In this document: positions 18,496-28,734 of the stretch, in pieces
Numbering within the stretch: the stretch's first letter is position 1
Layout: each line of letters starts with the position of its first letter
Source: Nocardia speluncae NBRC 108251
GTDB taxonomy: Bacteria; Actinomycetota; Actinomycetes; Mycobacteriales; Mycobacteriaceae
Length of the DNA: 64,000 nt
Direction of reading: 5' to 3'
NCBI RefSeq assembly: GCF_001613245.1
Contig: NZ_BDBZ01000030.1
Span: forward strand, 62,001 to 126,000
Made by a program: the position numbers and the translations under genes
Notes under the pieces: generated by a model
Told to the model about the DNA's origin: nothing
What the model saw: the letters and a program-made list of their open reading frames with translations, nothing else
Database searches by the model: none

Positions 18496-19275
18496 TCAGA
18501 CGGGGAGTTTGCGGAAGATCGGGCGCGGAATATGGCGCAGGATCATCATCACGTACCGGAACGCGCCGGGCGCCCAGATGAGCTCCTTGCCCTTCTCCGA
18601 GGCCGCGACGGCCAGCGCCGCCACTTCTTCCTTGTCCACCGTGAGCGGTGCCTCTTTGGCGCCGGTGGCCTTCCAATGCTCGACCGTAGTGGTGGTGCGC
18701 ACCTGACCGGGCCGGATCACCAGCACCCGCGGCCCGAACGGCCGCAGCGCCTCACCGAGGCCCAGGTAGAAACCATCCAGCCCGGCCTTGGTGGAGCCGT
18801 AGACGAAATTCGAGCGCCGGACTCGCTCACCGGCCGCCGAGGACATGGCAATGATCCGGCCGAAACCCTGCGCCTTCATCTTCTCGCCCAGCAGCACACC
18901 GACCGATACCGCGGCGGTGTAGTTGATCTGCGCGATCTGGACCGCCTTGCGCTGGTCCTGCCACAGTTCTTCGGCATTGCCCAGCAAGCCGAACGCCACG
19001 ATCGCGACATCGATATCGCCCTCGGCCCACGCCTTTTCGACGACCTCGGGGTGCGCGGCGGTATCGAGCGCATCGAAATCGAGCACATCGACCTGGCTCG
19101 CGCCGGCTGCCTTCAGCTGGGCCACGGCGGTATCGCGTAGCGGGTCACCGGGCACAACGGCCAGGACCACCCGGGCCGGGCCCTTCTTCAGGTATTCCGC
19201 ACAGATCGCGAGGCCGATTTCCGAGGTCCCGCCGAACAGCAGAATGGACTGCGGATTGCCTACCGCGTTGATCAC
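18496..19275 (-). CDS. dprE2: Decaprenylphosphoryl-2-keto-ribose reductase DprE2
   Basis: The 259-residue short-chain dehydrogenase has LLFGGTSEIG for NAD(P)H binding, the serine in IIAMSSAAGERV and the YGSTKAG catalytic Tyr/Lys. It reduces the keto intermediate DPX to decaprenyl-phosphoarabinose, the donor used by AftA and the Emb enzymes. It closely resembles M. tuberculosis DprE2 (for example INYTAAVSVGVLL and VLVIRPGQVRT). The GTG start at 19275 overlaps the dprE1 stop by 4 bases (GTGA), which fixes the start. A longer in-frame ORF to 19350 is not needed. Confidence 0.95.
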   Translation of the reverse strand: MINAVGNPQSILLFGGTSEIGLAICAEYLKKGPARVVLAVVPGDPLRDTAVAQLKAAGASQVDVLDFDALDTAAHPEVVEKAWAEGDIDVAIVAFGLLGNAEELWQDQRKAVQIAQINYTAAVSVGVLLGEKMKAQGFGRIIAMSSAAGERVRRSNFVYGSTKAGLDGFYLGLGEALRPFGPRVLVIRPGQVRTTTTVEHWKATGAKEAPLTVDKEEVAALAVAASEKGKELIWAPGAFRYVMMILRHIPRPIFRKLPV

Positions 19276-20747
19276 TGAAGCTCCAGCCTTCTCGCCATAT
19301 CGGACATGAATACGCCTGTCGGGTCGACGCTGCGGCGCACCTTGATCCACTCGTCGATCCGGGGATACATCTGATGGAAGGTTTCGGCGGTCGTGCGCGA
19401 ATCCTTCGCAGTGTAGAGACGGCCGCCGAACTCCAGCACCCGCCGATCCAGCTCACTGACCAACTCGTTGAGCCCCGGTTTTATCGGGAAGTCGACACAG
19501 ATGTTCCAGCCCGGCATCGGGAAGCTCAACGGTGCGGCATTGCCCGGCCCGAACAGCTTGAAGACGTTCAAAGCCGAATAATGGCCGGAGGCTTGGATAT
19601 CGACGATGATGCGCTTGAACTCGTCCACGGCTTCGGTCGGCACCACGAACTGGTACTGCAGGAAACCGTTCGAGCCGTACCCCCGATTCCACTCGGCGAT
19701 CATGTCCAGCGGGTGGTAGAACTGCGTCAGGTTCTGCACCTTGCCGGTGTAATCCCCACCCATGGCGTAGTAGGCCTCGCCGATGGATTTGAGGGTGAAC
19801 TTGTTCATCGTCCAGTTCGGAAAGATATCCGGCACTGTCATCAACTGCGGCGCATCGAATCTCAGCGGTTTGCTCCGCAGCCGCTTCGGTAGCTCGTCCG
19901 CCTTGGCCAACCGTCCACGGGTGATCGTGGCGCGGCCGAGTTTGGGAGCAGGATTGATCACATCGAACCAGGCGCTCGAATATGTGTAGTGCTCTTCGCT
20001 GCCGTCGCTGTGCGCGGCGATGGTTTCGTCCAGGGTGTGGGTCTTCACACCGTCGTTGAGGAAGTATGCCGTTTCGGTGGGCACCATCTGAATGGTCGCG
20101 CGCAGGATGATGCCGGTCAGCCCGTTACCGCCGACGGTGGCCCAGAACAGCTTGGCATTGCGCTTCGGGGTGAGGTGCTGTACCTGTCCATCGGCAGTGA
20201 GCAGGTCGATCGAGCGGACGTGATTGCCGAAGCTGCCCTCGCTGTGGTGGTTCTTACCGTGGATATCGGAGGCGATGGCGCCACCGATGGTCACCTGCCG
20301 GGTGCCGGGCAGCACCGGGACCCAGAGACCGAAGGGGAGGGCTGCCTTCATCAGTTGATCGAGGCTGACACCGCCGTCGACGTCGACCAGATGAGTATCG
20401 CTGTCGATGCGGTGGATGCGGTTGAGAGCGGTCATGTCGATGACCAACCCCCCGGCATTCTGCGCGTGATCGCCGTACGACCGGCCGAGGCCTCTCGCGA
20501 TCACCCCGCGCCGCAGGTGGGCAGGCTTACTCTCGTTGTCCTCCGCAACCATGGTCACCGCTCGGGCGATCAGTTCCGGATCGTCGGTGGCGAGCACATC
20601 CGATGAGGTCGCTGCGGTGCGGCCCCATCCGGTGAGCGTCTTGGTGCGAGTGGGTAGCGAGAAGTCGCCGGCGGCGGTGTCGCGTTCGCCGGCCGGTGGG
20701 GTTTCGGTACCGGCCGACTGGGTCGAGGTCGGAGCTTTCGTGGACAT
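19272..20747 (-). CDS. dprE1: Decaprenylphosphoryl-beta-D-ribose 2-oxidase DprE1
   Basis: The protein is 491 residues from the ATG at 20747, about 30 longer than the M. tuberculosis protein at the N-terminus. The FAD-binding segment is GVIARGLGRSYGDHAQNAGG, with GTRQVTIGGAIASDIHGKNH and the substrate-side GWNICVDFPI. Cys417 in that last motif matches Cys387, the residue attacked by benzothiazinones. It oxidises DPR in the first step of DPA synthesis, working with DprE2 encoded by the overlapping next gene. The start is chosen because TAGCCT lies 8 bases before it. An ATG two codons upstream is the alternative. Confidence 0.95.
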   Translation of the reverse strand: MSTKAPTSTQSAGTETPPAGERDTAAGDFSLPTRTKTLTGWGRTAATSSDVLATDDPELIARAVTMVAEDNESKPAHLRRGVIARGLGRSYGDHAQNAGGLVIDMTALNRIHRIDSDTHLVDVDGGVSLDQLMKAALPFGLWVPVLPGTRQVTIGGAIASDIHGKNHHSEGSFGNHVRSIDLLTADGQVQHLTPKRNAKLFWATVGGNGLTGIILRATIQMVPTETAYFLNDGVKTHTLDETIAAHSDGSEEHYTYSSAWFDVINPAPKLGRATITRGRLAKADELPKRLRSKPLRFDAPQLMTVPDIFPNWTMNKFTLKSIGEAYYAMGGDYTGKVQNLTQFYHPLDMIAEWNRGYGSNGFLQYQFVVPTEAVDEFKRIIVDIQASGHYSALNVFKLFGPGNAAPLSFPMPGWNICVDFPIKPGLNELVSELDRRVLEFGGRLYTAKDSRTTAETFHQMYPRIDEWIKVRRSVDPTGVFMSDMARRLELQ

Positions 20748-20755
20748 CGGCATAG

Positions 20756-20761
20756 AGGCTA
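20756..20761 (-). promoter_or_regulatory. -10 box TAGCCT, leaderless start of dprE1
   Basis: On the minus strand TAGCCT ends 8 bases before the ATG at 20747. It drives the dprE1-dprE2 pair. Confidence 0.5.
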
Positions 20762-20893
20762 CTGCAACTTTGCGCCGCTTGCGGCGTCGCGGGTCGAGGC
20801 TTATCGCCCGTGCTATCGGCGTAGACCATTCGTGAAGGGCAGGGGATACGGGGCGCCGGCCACCCAAGGGTGCCGCGGGTGGGGTTCGGCAAG

Positions 20894-20899
20894 TAGATT
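20894..20899 (+). promoter_or_regulatory. -10 box TAGATT, leaderless start of GtrA gene
   Basis: TAGATT ends 7 bases before the GTG at 20907, divergent from the dprE1 promoter. Confidence 0.55.
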
Positions 20900-20906
20900 T
20901 CGGGCG

Positions 20907-21431
20907 GTGGCCCCTGAAAGCAATGCCGTAAGCCGGGAACCTCGGGTAGTGCCGGGAGCAGCCGCGGATCCCTCCGCCTCCGCTGAGAAACAGGTGGCTG
21001 CCGGGCTCGCGCCGGACGTTTCCGGGCAGCAGAGTGCGGAAATCGGCCTGAAGACGCAACTGCTGCGGTTCGTGGCCACCGGGGTGCTTTCGGCGGTGGT
21101 CGACTTCGGGCTGTACTGGCTACTGCTCGAGGTGGCCGGACTCCCGGTGAATATCGCGAAGGCGATCGGGTTCATCGCCGGCACCACGACGGCGTATCTG
21201 ATCAATCGGCGGTGGACCTTCAACGCGCCGCCCAGCCGGGCCCGTTTCACCGCTGTGGTCGTGCTCTACGCCCTGACCTTCTGCGTGCAGGTCGGCATCA
21301 ACTGGGTCTTCTACGAGGCCATCGACGAAGGTCTGTGGTGGCGGGTGCCGCTGGCCTATGTGATCGCACAGGGGACGGCGACGGTTATCAACTTCGTGGT
21401 GCAGCGACTGGTCATCTTCCGTATCCGCTGA
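20907..21431 (+). CDS. GtrA-family membrane protein (Rv3789-like)
   Basis: The 174-residue protein has a Ser/Ala-rich N-terminus and four membrane spans from about residue 47, with the GtrA signature TTTAYLINRRWTFN. In M. tuberculosis the equivalent gene (Rv3789) sits beside dprE1/dprE2. It has been linked to arabinan assembly, either as a lipid-donor flippase or as a membrane partner of arabinosyltransferases. Here it is divergent from dprE1 across 159 bases. The GTG start at 20907 is chosen from the -10 box 7 bases upstream. An in-frame ATG at 20832 lies before that promoter. Confidence 0.88.
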   Translation: MAPESNAVSREPRVVPGAAADPSASAEKQVAAGLAPDVSGQQSAEIGLKTQLLRFVATGVLSAVVDFGLYWLLLEVAGLPVNIAKAIGFIAGTTTAYLINRRWTFNAPPSRARFTAVVVLYALTFCVQVGINWVFYEAIDEGLWWRVPLAYVIAQGTATVINFVVQRLVIFRIR

Positions 21432-21496
21432 TCCGGTTCGGCGCCTTCCCCGGCGAAGATCCGCGTATCCGGACCGGGTGCGGCGGGAATCCCAGC

Positions 21497-21528
21497 AGAG
21501 GTATGGCACGACAGAGGTATGGCACGAC
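21497..21528 (+). repeat. 16-bp tandem duplication
   Basis: AGAGGTATGGCACGAC occurs twice in direct succession (21497-21512 and 21513-21528), just before a terminator hairpin. Confidence 0.9.
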
Positions 21529-21530
21529 GG

Positions 21531-21558
21531 AACCCCGGTCGGACCCGCGACCGGGGTT
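21531..21558. terminator. Bidirectional terminator between convergent genes
   Basis: AACCCCGGTCG (21531-21541) and CGACCGGGGTT (21548-21558) form a perfect 11-bp stem with a 6-base loop. A T-rich stretch follows on the plus strand. Confidence 0.8.
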
Positions 21559-21587
21559 GTCGACTGTTGTTTATCTGTTGTGCCTGC

Positions 21588-22073
21588 TCAGGCGACGCTG
21601 GTCAGCCGGTGCGGGCGCCGGGCGAGGGCGGTACGCACCGCCGCGCCGAGCGCGACCACCGGCGGAATCCAGCGGGCCTCCTCCGGAGAGACACCCCAGC
21701 TCGCAGAACCCGCCGACAGGTGGGTGGGCGGCAGCGGGATGCCGTCACCGTCGGTATGCACGACCGCCCCGGCCGCACGCAGCGCCTCTACGGCACGCTC
21801 GGCCTTGCGCACACCGGTGACCAGATGGATTTCGCGGCGCTCGGCGCCCGGAATCTCGATCACCGGACCGGTCAGGTTGTTCGCGCGCAGGTACCGGCGT
21901 ACCGACGCGGCCAACTCCCCGGTGACCTCGACGGCGGACACGTCGGCATCGGTGATCAGGCACAGGCCGTTGGTCGTTTCGGCGACCGTCCAGCCACGCT
22001 GGACGTAGTCCCGCGCGGCCGCGGACTTGGCGCCCGCCGAGACGGAAGTCGAAAACGTCGTACGCACTGTCAT
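21588..22073 (-). CDS. Hypothetical protein, possible primase/polymerase-N-like fold
   Basis: The 161-residue soluble protein has an opening pattern, ARDYVQRGWTVAETTNGLCL, that recalls the N-terminal domain of bifunctional DNA primase/polymerase proteins. TGPVIEIPG and REIHLVTG follow. The protein is too short for a full enzyme and no catalytic Asp pair is evident, so I do not assign a function. A GGGGA ribosome site precedes the ATG at 22073. In-frame ATGs at 22079 and 22109 are alternatives. It is convergent with the GtrA gene and lies downstream of a 417-base gap. Confidence 0.7.
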   Translation of the reverse strand: MTVRTTFSTSVSAGAKSAAARDYVQRGWTVAETTNGLCLITDADVSAVEVTGELAASVRRYLRANNLTGPVIEIPGAERREIHLVTGVRKAERAVEALRAAGAVVHTDGDGIPLPPTHLSAGSASWGVSPEEARWIPPVVALGAAVRTALARRPHRLTSVA

Positions 22074-22490
22074 CTCCATTCCCCGGTATAGATCAGCTCC
22101 GGCTTTCATGGGTCGTATCGGTGCCGGGTCCCCGTGGCGTTACGCCGTTCCAGCGAATTTTTTCGACTGTCGGCTAGGTCTCATTCCTTTCCACGGGGGA
22201 ATAGCAGCGGCCGGCATCGCTATACCTGGTCACGGTTGGCTTCCCGGTTGGAATCCAGGGGAGGATCCCGGTACGGCCAGTGAGTCAGTGGACGAATCCC
22301 CGAGAACCGGCCCGGCGGCAGCCGGGGCGCCTGGGCCGGGATTTCACCGGCACCGTGGGGCGGCCCTGCCACAGAACCGCCGGGCAGCGACATTACCGCC
22401 GAACCGGCCACTCGGCGAATCCGGCGGAAACCGTCCTGGCGGGCGGCTTCTGCGCAACGTCGGGCCTGCGCCCCTGGACGGTCCGGACGG
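22074..22490. other. Gap between rmlC and the hypothetical gene
   Basis: No convincing gene is seen in these 417 bases. Open frames here have no recognisable domain or ribosome site. The part nearest 22073 should hold the promoter of the hypothetical gene. Confidence 0.5.
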
Positions 22491-23045
22491 TCAGCGGTCG
22501 CGCAGTCGCGGTGCCGCCGCGTCCTTCGGTGAACGGAGGTAGGTGAGTCGCTGCCCGTCGCGACCGGCCGCCGGCCAGTCGATGGCCAGATCCGGATCGA
22601 AGGCGTCCAGGTCGTGATCGTATTCGGGGCTGTATTCGAGGGAGCACAGGTAGGTGAGGGTGGAATCGTCGGCCAGGGACAGGACGGCATGCCCGAGCCC
22701 CTCGGAGATGAAAACCGAACGCCGGTCGCGGTCGTCGAGCAGCACACTGTCCCACCGGCCGAAGGTGGGTGATCCGGCCCGCAGGTCGATCACCACATCC
22801 AGGAACGCTCCACGCACGCAGGTGACGTATTTCGCTTGGCCGGGCGGATCGTCGGTGTAGTGGATCCCGCGCAGTACCCCGGCCGCGGATACCGAGGTGT
22901 TCACCTGCAACAGATCGAACGGCCGGCCGGTGACCTTCTCGAATTCCGAAGCGCGGAAGGTTTCGGCGAAGCAGCCGCGATCGTCGCCGTGGACCGTGGG
23001 GCTGAAAACCCAGGCGCCGGGGACCGACATCTCACTGATCCGCAT
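22491..23045 (-). CDS. rmlC: dTDP-4-dehydrorhamnose 3,5-epimerase RmlC
   Basis: The 184-residue cupin enzyme has HGDDRGCFAETFRASEF, the substrate loop QVNTSVSAAGVLRGIHY (with the catalytic His), VVIDLRAGSPTFGRW and the late SEGLGHAVLSL and YSPEYDHDLDAFDP segments. It epimerises C3 and C5 of the keto sugar on the way to dTDP-L-rhamnose, the linker sugar between peptidoglycan and galactan. It follows rmlA by 8 bases on the same strand, so the two form an operon. RmlD, the final reductase, is not in the window. Confidence 0.95.
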   Translation of the reverse strand: MRISEMSVPGAWVFSPTVHGDDRGCFAETFRASEFEKVTGRPFDLLQVNTSVSAAGVLRGIHYTDDPPGQAKYVTCVRGAFLDVVIDLRAGSPTFGRWDSVLLDDRDRRSVFISEGLGHAVLSLADDSTLTYLCSLEYSPEYDHDLDAFDPDLAIDWPAAGRDGQRLTYLRSPKDAAAPRLRDR

Positions 23046-23053
23046 CTACCTAC

Positions 23054-23926
23054 TCACCAACTCCGTCCGTGCTCGAGCAGATCGAGCAGATACTTACCGT
23101 AACCGGAGCGAGTGAGGGGGTCGGCCAGCAGGCACAGTTGTTCGTCGTCGATATAGCCCATCCGCCACGCGACCTCTTCCGGCACGCCGATCTTCAAACC
23201 CTGGCGTTCCTCGACGGTGCGCACGTAGTTGGCGGCGTCGAGCAGCGAATCGAAGGTGCCGGTGTCGAGCCAGGCGGTGCCTCGCGCCAGCACATCGACC
23301 CCCAGCCGGCCCGCTTCCAGGTAGGCGCGGTTGATATCGCTGATCTCGTATTCCCCGCGTGCCGACGGGACGAGGCCGCGGGCGATTTCCACCACGTCGT
23401 TGTCGTAGAAGTACAGTCCCGGCACCACATAGTTCGAACGCGGGACCTTCGGCTTCTCCTCGATGGAGATCGCCTTGCCGTCGGCGAATTCGACGACACC
23501 GTAGGCGGTCGGATCCGAGACCCGGTAGGCGAAGACGGCGCCGCCGTCGATATCGGCGAACCGGTGCAGACTGGTACCCAGGCCGGGGCCGTGGAAGATG
23601 TTGTCGCCCAGCACCAGGGCGGCGCAATCGCCGCCGATATGGCCGGCGCCGAGCACGAAGGCCCTCGCGATTCCGTCGGGAACCGGCTGCACCACATAGC
23701 TGATCGAGATGCCGAACTGTGATCCGTCGCCGAGTAACCGGGTGAAGGATTCGGCGTCCTCGGGTGTGGTGATCACCAGGATGTCCCGGATCCCGGCCAG
23801 CATGAGAGTGGACAGCGGGTAGTAGACCATCGGCTTGTCGTAGACCGGGACCAGCTGTTTGCTCACCCCGCGCGTGATCGGATGCAACCGTGACCCGGTG
23901 CCGCCCGCCAGAATGATTCCGCGCAT
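23054..23926 (-). CDS. rmlA: Glucose-1-phosphate thymidylyltransferase RmlA
   Basis: The 290-residue nucleotidyltransferase begins with the signature MRGIILAGGTGSRLHP. SKQLVPVYDKPM, VLGDNIFHG (metal-binding Asp) and EEKPKVPRSNY follow. It makes dTDP-glucose, the first step to dTDP-rhamnose, and matches the family length. The ATG start is preceded by CACACT at 8 bases on the minus strand, a possible leaderless -10 box. It is divergent from the ATP-grasp gene across about 370 bases and co-transcribed with rmlC. Confidence 0.96.
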   Translation of the reverse strand: MRGIILAGGTGSRLHPITRGVSKQLVPVYDKPMVYYPLSTLMLAGIRDILVITTPEDAESFTRLLGDGSQFGISISYVVQPVPDGIARAFVLGAGHIGGDCAALVLGDNIFHGPGLGTSLHRFADIDGGAVFAYRVSDPTAYGVVEFADGKAISIEEKPKVPRSNYVVPGLYFYDNDVVEIARGLVPSARGEYEISDINRAYLEAGRLGVDVLARGTAWLDTGTFDSLLDAANYVRTVEERQGLKIGVPEEVAWRMGYIDDEQLCLLADPLTRSGYGKYLLDLLEHGRSW

Positions 23927-24296
23927 GTTCGATCAGTGTGCCAGCCGGGATGCGGCGGCGCTCGTGCGGCAGGCCCTCCGGGGTCCGGTGCCCGGCGTAC
24001 GGGCCGGTGTGGCCACTGGATCGAGGCCGGTGCGCGCGGCCCGATGACAGTGCGGCCGCGCGGCTTTCGGGTGCGGTACCGGGCCGGCCCGGGCCGGTGC
24101 CTGTTTCGTTCCGGGAACATCGGGTACTCGGTGGAAATGAGGGCGTTACATTTTTCGGTCCACGGCGAATTCGAACTTTCGACGCGGATTCGGTAGCGGC
24201 CCGATATCTGTGCCGGCGGTGTGGCCGGAGTTTCGCGTGTGAACCGACGCCCTCGTGATTCAGCGAGCTGTAAATGTGGTCGAGAGGGGAGAGGTT
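23927..24296. other. Divergent regulatory gap, rmlA / ATP-grasp gene
   Basis: This gap is less GC-rich than its surroundings, especially about 24120-24300. It should carry the promoters for rmlA (minus) and the ATP-grasp cassette (plus). AGAGGGGAGAGG at 24282-24293 is a strong ribosome site. No further gene is seen. Confidence 0.5.
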
Positions 24297-25562
24297 TTGT
24301 CGATTTCGGCATCAGAGTCCAGAGTTCTGAACCCGGATGAAGAGTACAACCCGGACAAAGGTTACGTAGCCCTGTTGGGTTGGAGTTTGAATGCCGTGGA
24401 AGCGGTGGATCGTTTCGACCGGCGCTACGTCGTAGTGGCACCGGAATGGGTGGCGGATTACTGCGCCGAAAACGGCATACCCTATCTTCCCTGGAATTTC
24501 GAACGGCTCAACGATCGGTCGATGGAAATCGCCGAGACACTCCAGGACATGGGAGTGGACGTCGCCATTCCCATCTTCGAGGAAACCGTCGAATGGGCGG
24601 GGGCCATCAATTCTGTACTGATGGATAATCCACGCCTTTTCGGGCAGGCCATGCTGTTGCGCGACAAGGCGCTGATGAAGCGGCGCGCACAGCTGGGCGG
24701 TATCCGCGTCGGAATATTCGAGGAAGCCCACGAACGCGATGATGTGATCCGTTTCCTGAAACGAGTGAACCAGACCCTGCTCAAGCTCGACGGGGACCCC
24801 AACGACCCTATCCACGTGAAGGCCTTCGACAAGGCCGGATGCCTCGGACATCGGATTATCCGGACCCCGGACGAGATAGATACGATCCCCGACGACGAGT
24901 TCCCGGTCCTCATGGAATCACATCTGGACGGCTGGGAATTTGCCGTGGAGGCATGGATCCACAACGGCCGGATATGTTTTCTGAACATTTCTGAATACGT
25001 CACCCTCGGCTATTCTGTTTTCGTACCGGCAACACCCGAACTGGAGAAATTCCGGCCGGAGATCATCCGGCAGGTCGAACGGCTGGTGAAGACGTTCGAT
25101 ATCGAATTCGGCTTCGTGCATCCGGAGTACTTCGTCACCAGCGACGGTGAGATGTATTTCGGTGAGGTCGCCTACCGTCCACCCGGATTCAAGGTGTTCG
25201 AACTGCTGGAGCGCTCGTACGGGTTCAACGCCTACCATGCCCTCGTTCTGGCATTCGACCCCAAGACCACCGAGGAAGAGATCGAGAACTTCTTCCCGCG
25301 GGAAGTGGAGGATGCGAAGGGGCATGCCGGCTGCTTCGGGGTTTATCCACGGCGGCGAGTGGTCAGTCAGTTGTCGGTACCCGAAGAGACCGAGGACCAC
25401 GAATATTTCGAAACCCACGAGCTCGCGGAGCCGTTGACCGAAAAAGTGACCAAACGTACCGCGTTCGGCAACCATTGGGGCCTGTTGTACTTCTTCGGTG
25501 ACGACCCGTACACTTTGCGGGATCTGCTGAAGCGACAGGAAGAGCTCGATTTCTACATCTGA
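24297..25562 (+). CDS. ATP-grasp superfamily carboxylate-amine/thiol ligase, substrate unknown
   Basis: The protein is 421 residues from a TTG at 24297, chosen because AGAGGGGAGAGG lies just upstream. A GTG at 24255 would add 14 residues. The fold is read from the order of motifs: VKAFDKAGCLGHRII (ATP-binding lysine loop), FPVLMESHLDGWEFAVEAW (central Glu strand) and VHPEYFVTSDGEMYFGEV followed by YRPPGF (metal-binding Glu and Arg). Such enzymes activate a carboxylate with ATP and join it to an amine or thiol. Its tone (Asp/Glu/Phe/Tyr-rich, somewhat lower GC) differs from the neighbouring cell-wall genes. It heads a three-gene cassette with a papain-like protein and a GNAT-like protein, set between rmlA/rmlC and rmlB. 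Substrate and pathway are unknown. Confidence 0.85.
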   Translation: MSISASESRVLNPDEEYNPDKGYVALLGWSLNAVEAVDRFDRRYVVVAPEWVADYCAENGIPYLPWNFERLNDRSMEIAETLQDMGVDVAIPIFEETVEWAGAINSVLMDNPRLFGQAMLLRDKALMKRRAQLGGIRVGIFEEAHERDDVIRFLKRVNQTLLKLDGDPNDPIHVKAFDKAGCLGHRIIRTPDEIDTIPDDEFPVLMESHLDGWEFAVEAWIHNGRICFLNISEYVTLGYSVFVPATPELEKFRPEIIRQVERLVKTFDIEFGFVHPEYFVTSDGEMYFGEVAYRPPGFKVFELLERSYGFNAYHALVLAFDPKTTEEEIENFFPREVEDAKGHAGCFGVYPRRRVVSQLSVPEETEDHEYFETHELAEPLTEKVTKRTAFGNHWGLLYFFGDDPYTLRDLLKRQEELDFYI

Positions 25563-25579
25563 TTCGTTCGGCAGTTTCG

Positions 25580-25644
25580 CGTATGAGCGACTCGGGCCCG
25601 GAAGCGGTAGCGCAGCGTAACCACGCAGGGCCGTCGCTCATACG
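25580..25644 (+). repeat. Dispersed palindromic element, copy 2 (best palindrome)
   Basis: The outer arms CGTATGAGCGAC (25580-25591) and GTCGCTCATACG (25633-25644) are perfectly complementary over 12 bp. Inner GGCCC / GGGCC arms extend the stem, and the loop holds GCGTAACCACGC, itself a small hairpin. Read from the ATG at 25583 it would encode MSDSGPEAVAQRNHAGPSL. Confidence 0.85.
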
Positions 25645-25676
25645 CCATAGACAATGATCACGGGGAGGATCCTCAT

Positions 25677-27659
<1,983 letters not shown>

Positions 27660-27685
27660 CTCCGGCGTGATAAGCGTGGTGCTAG

Positions 27686-28564
27686 ATGAGTTCGGCTCGT
27701 GAACTGTTGTCCGACGGTACAGCGCGGATAGCTCGAGTGTTCCGGAATTTCGTCGGGCACAAGGCATCATCGATGCGCGATTCTGCGGGCATTCTCGACG
27801 ACGGTGCCGATCGGTTCGATGGGGCGAACAGGGCGGCGGTACGTGAAACGGGTATGTCCGGGCCGGACAATCGGCCAACCGGCACCGGACCGAACCTCGC
27901 CTCGGTACCGGGCGTCGATGAATTACTGCGTGTCCGCACCCTGGACAACCGGCGGCTTCGTTCGGATCTGTCCGGGCTCGAGCGTCGGTATGGTCCATTT
28001 CACCTGCGGCTCACCGACGTGTCGTACTTCGGGCCCACCAGCGCTGGGGGACCGCCGGTCAGCGGTTTCCGGATCAATGGTGCCGTAGTCGATGACGCCG
28101 GCCGGCAGGTAGGACGCGTCGAACGACATATCAGCGTGAAGGATGGCCGGATCGTTGTGTTCAACGCGCATATGCGATTGGAAGAGGGGGCGCGCGGCCG
28201 CGGCTTCTCGCAGGCTTTCACCGCGTCGATGAACGACTACTATCGCCGATCCGGTGTCGACCGGATCGAAATATTTGCTGTGCAAGACGGAAGTGTCGCA
28301 TGGGCGCGAGCGGGATTCGACTTCGATCGTGATCCCGACCGGATGAAGCGGACGATCAGCAGTGTCAGGGAACAAGCCGTCGCGATCAGAGCCGACTGCT
28401 CACCGTCGGACCGGGCACTGCTCGACGAGGTCCTGAGCCGGTTCAAGGGTAAGGACGGCTACCCGACAGCCCGCGAACTCGTCGAGCTGGCTGGTGAAGA
28501 CCCTCAGCTCGGTGTCAAGCTGATGTCGGGGACGTCCTGGCACGGAGTTCAGCGGTTGTCCTGA
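27686..28564 (+). CDS. GNAT-like acetyltransferase-fold protein with helical N-terminus
   Basis: The 292-residue protein has no signal peptide. The middle part carries a GNAT-type acetyl-CoA loop, ARGRGFSQAFTASM (RGRG at about 170-173), then YYRRSGVDRIEIFA and WARAGFDFD, matching motifs A and B of the fold. The N-terminal 60 residues (for example DSAGILDDGADRFDGANRAAV) form a helical hairpin like those heading some secreted actinobacterial effector proteins. The C-terminus ends GTSWHGVQRLS. It follows the papain-like gene closely on the same strand, with no clear ribosome site. It could modify a product of the ATP-grasp enzyme, or be an unrelated effector. I cannot decide from sequence. Confidence 0.7.
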   Translation: MSSARELLSDGTARIARVFRNFVGHKASSMRDSAGILDDGADRFDGANRAAVRETGMSGPDNRPTGTGPNLASVPGVDELLRVRTLDNRRLRSDLSGLERRYGPFHLRLTDVSYFGPTSAGGPPVSGFRINGAVVDDAGRQVGRVERHISVKDGRIVVFNAHMRLEEGARGRGFSQAFTASMNDYYRRSGVDRIEIFAVQDGSVAWARAGFDFDRDPDRMKRTISSVREQAVAIRADCSPSDRALLDEVLSRFKGKDGYPTARELVELAGEDPQLGVKLMSGTSWHGVQRLS

Positions 28565-28722
28565 GGTGCCCTGTCATGGCCGCGCAGGGGGCCACGGGTG
28601 CAGGCGCCGGGTGATGTCGAGAACGCCCGCCGTAATCCTCCGGATAAATCCGTAGTTGCCCTATATGTGCCGGGTTTCTACAGGAGTCGTTCGTGATTAC
28701 GACGGGACGTGCGTGCGGGTCG

Positions 28723-28728
28723 TAGAGT
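28723..28728 (+). promoter_or_regulatory. -10 box TAGAGT, leaderless start of rmlB
   Basis: TAGAGT ends 6 bases before the GTG at 28735, so rmlB is transcribed separately from the upstream cassette. Confidence 0.6.
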
Positions 28729-28734
28729 GAACGG

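Noticed and set aside
19272..21059. DprE1 starting about 100 residues upstream
   Set aside because: The extension crosses the divergent GtrA promoter and coding region. A -10 box lies just before ATG 20747.
22027..22542. Open frames over the rmlC-hypothetical gap
   Set aside because: They overlap real genes on the other strand and show no motif or start signal.
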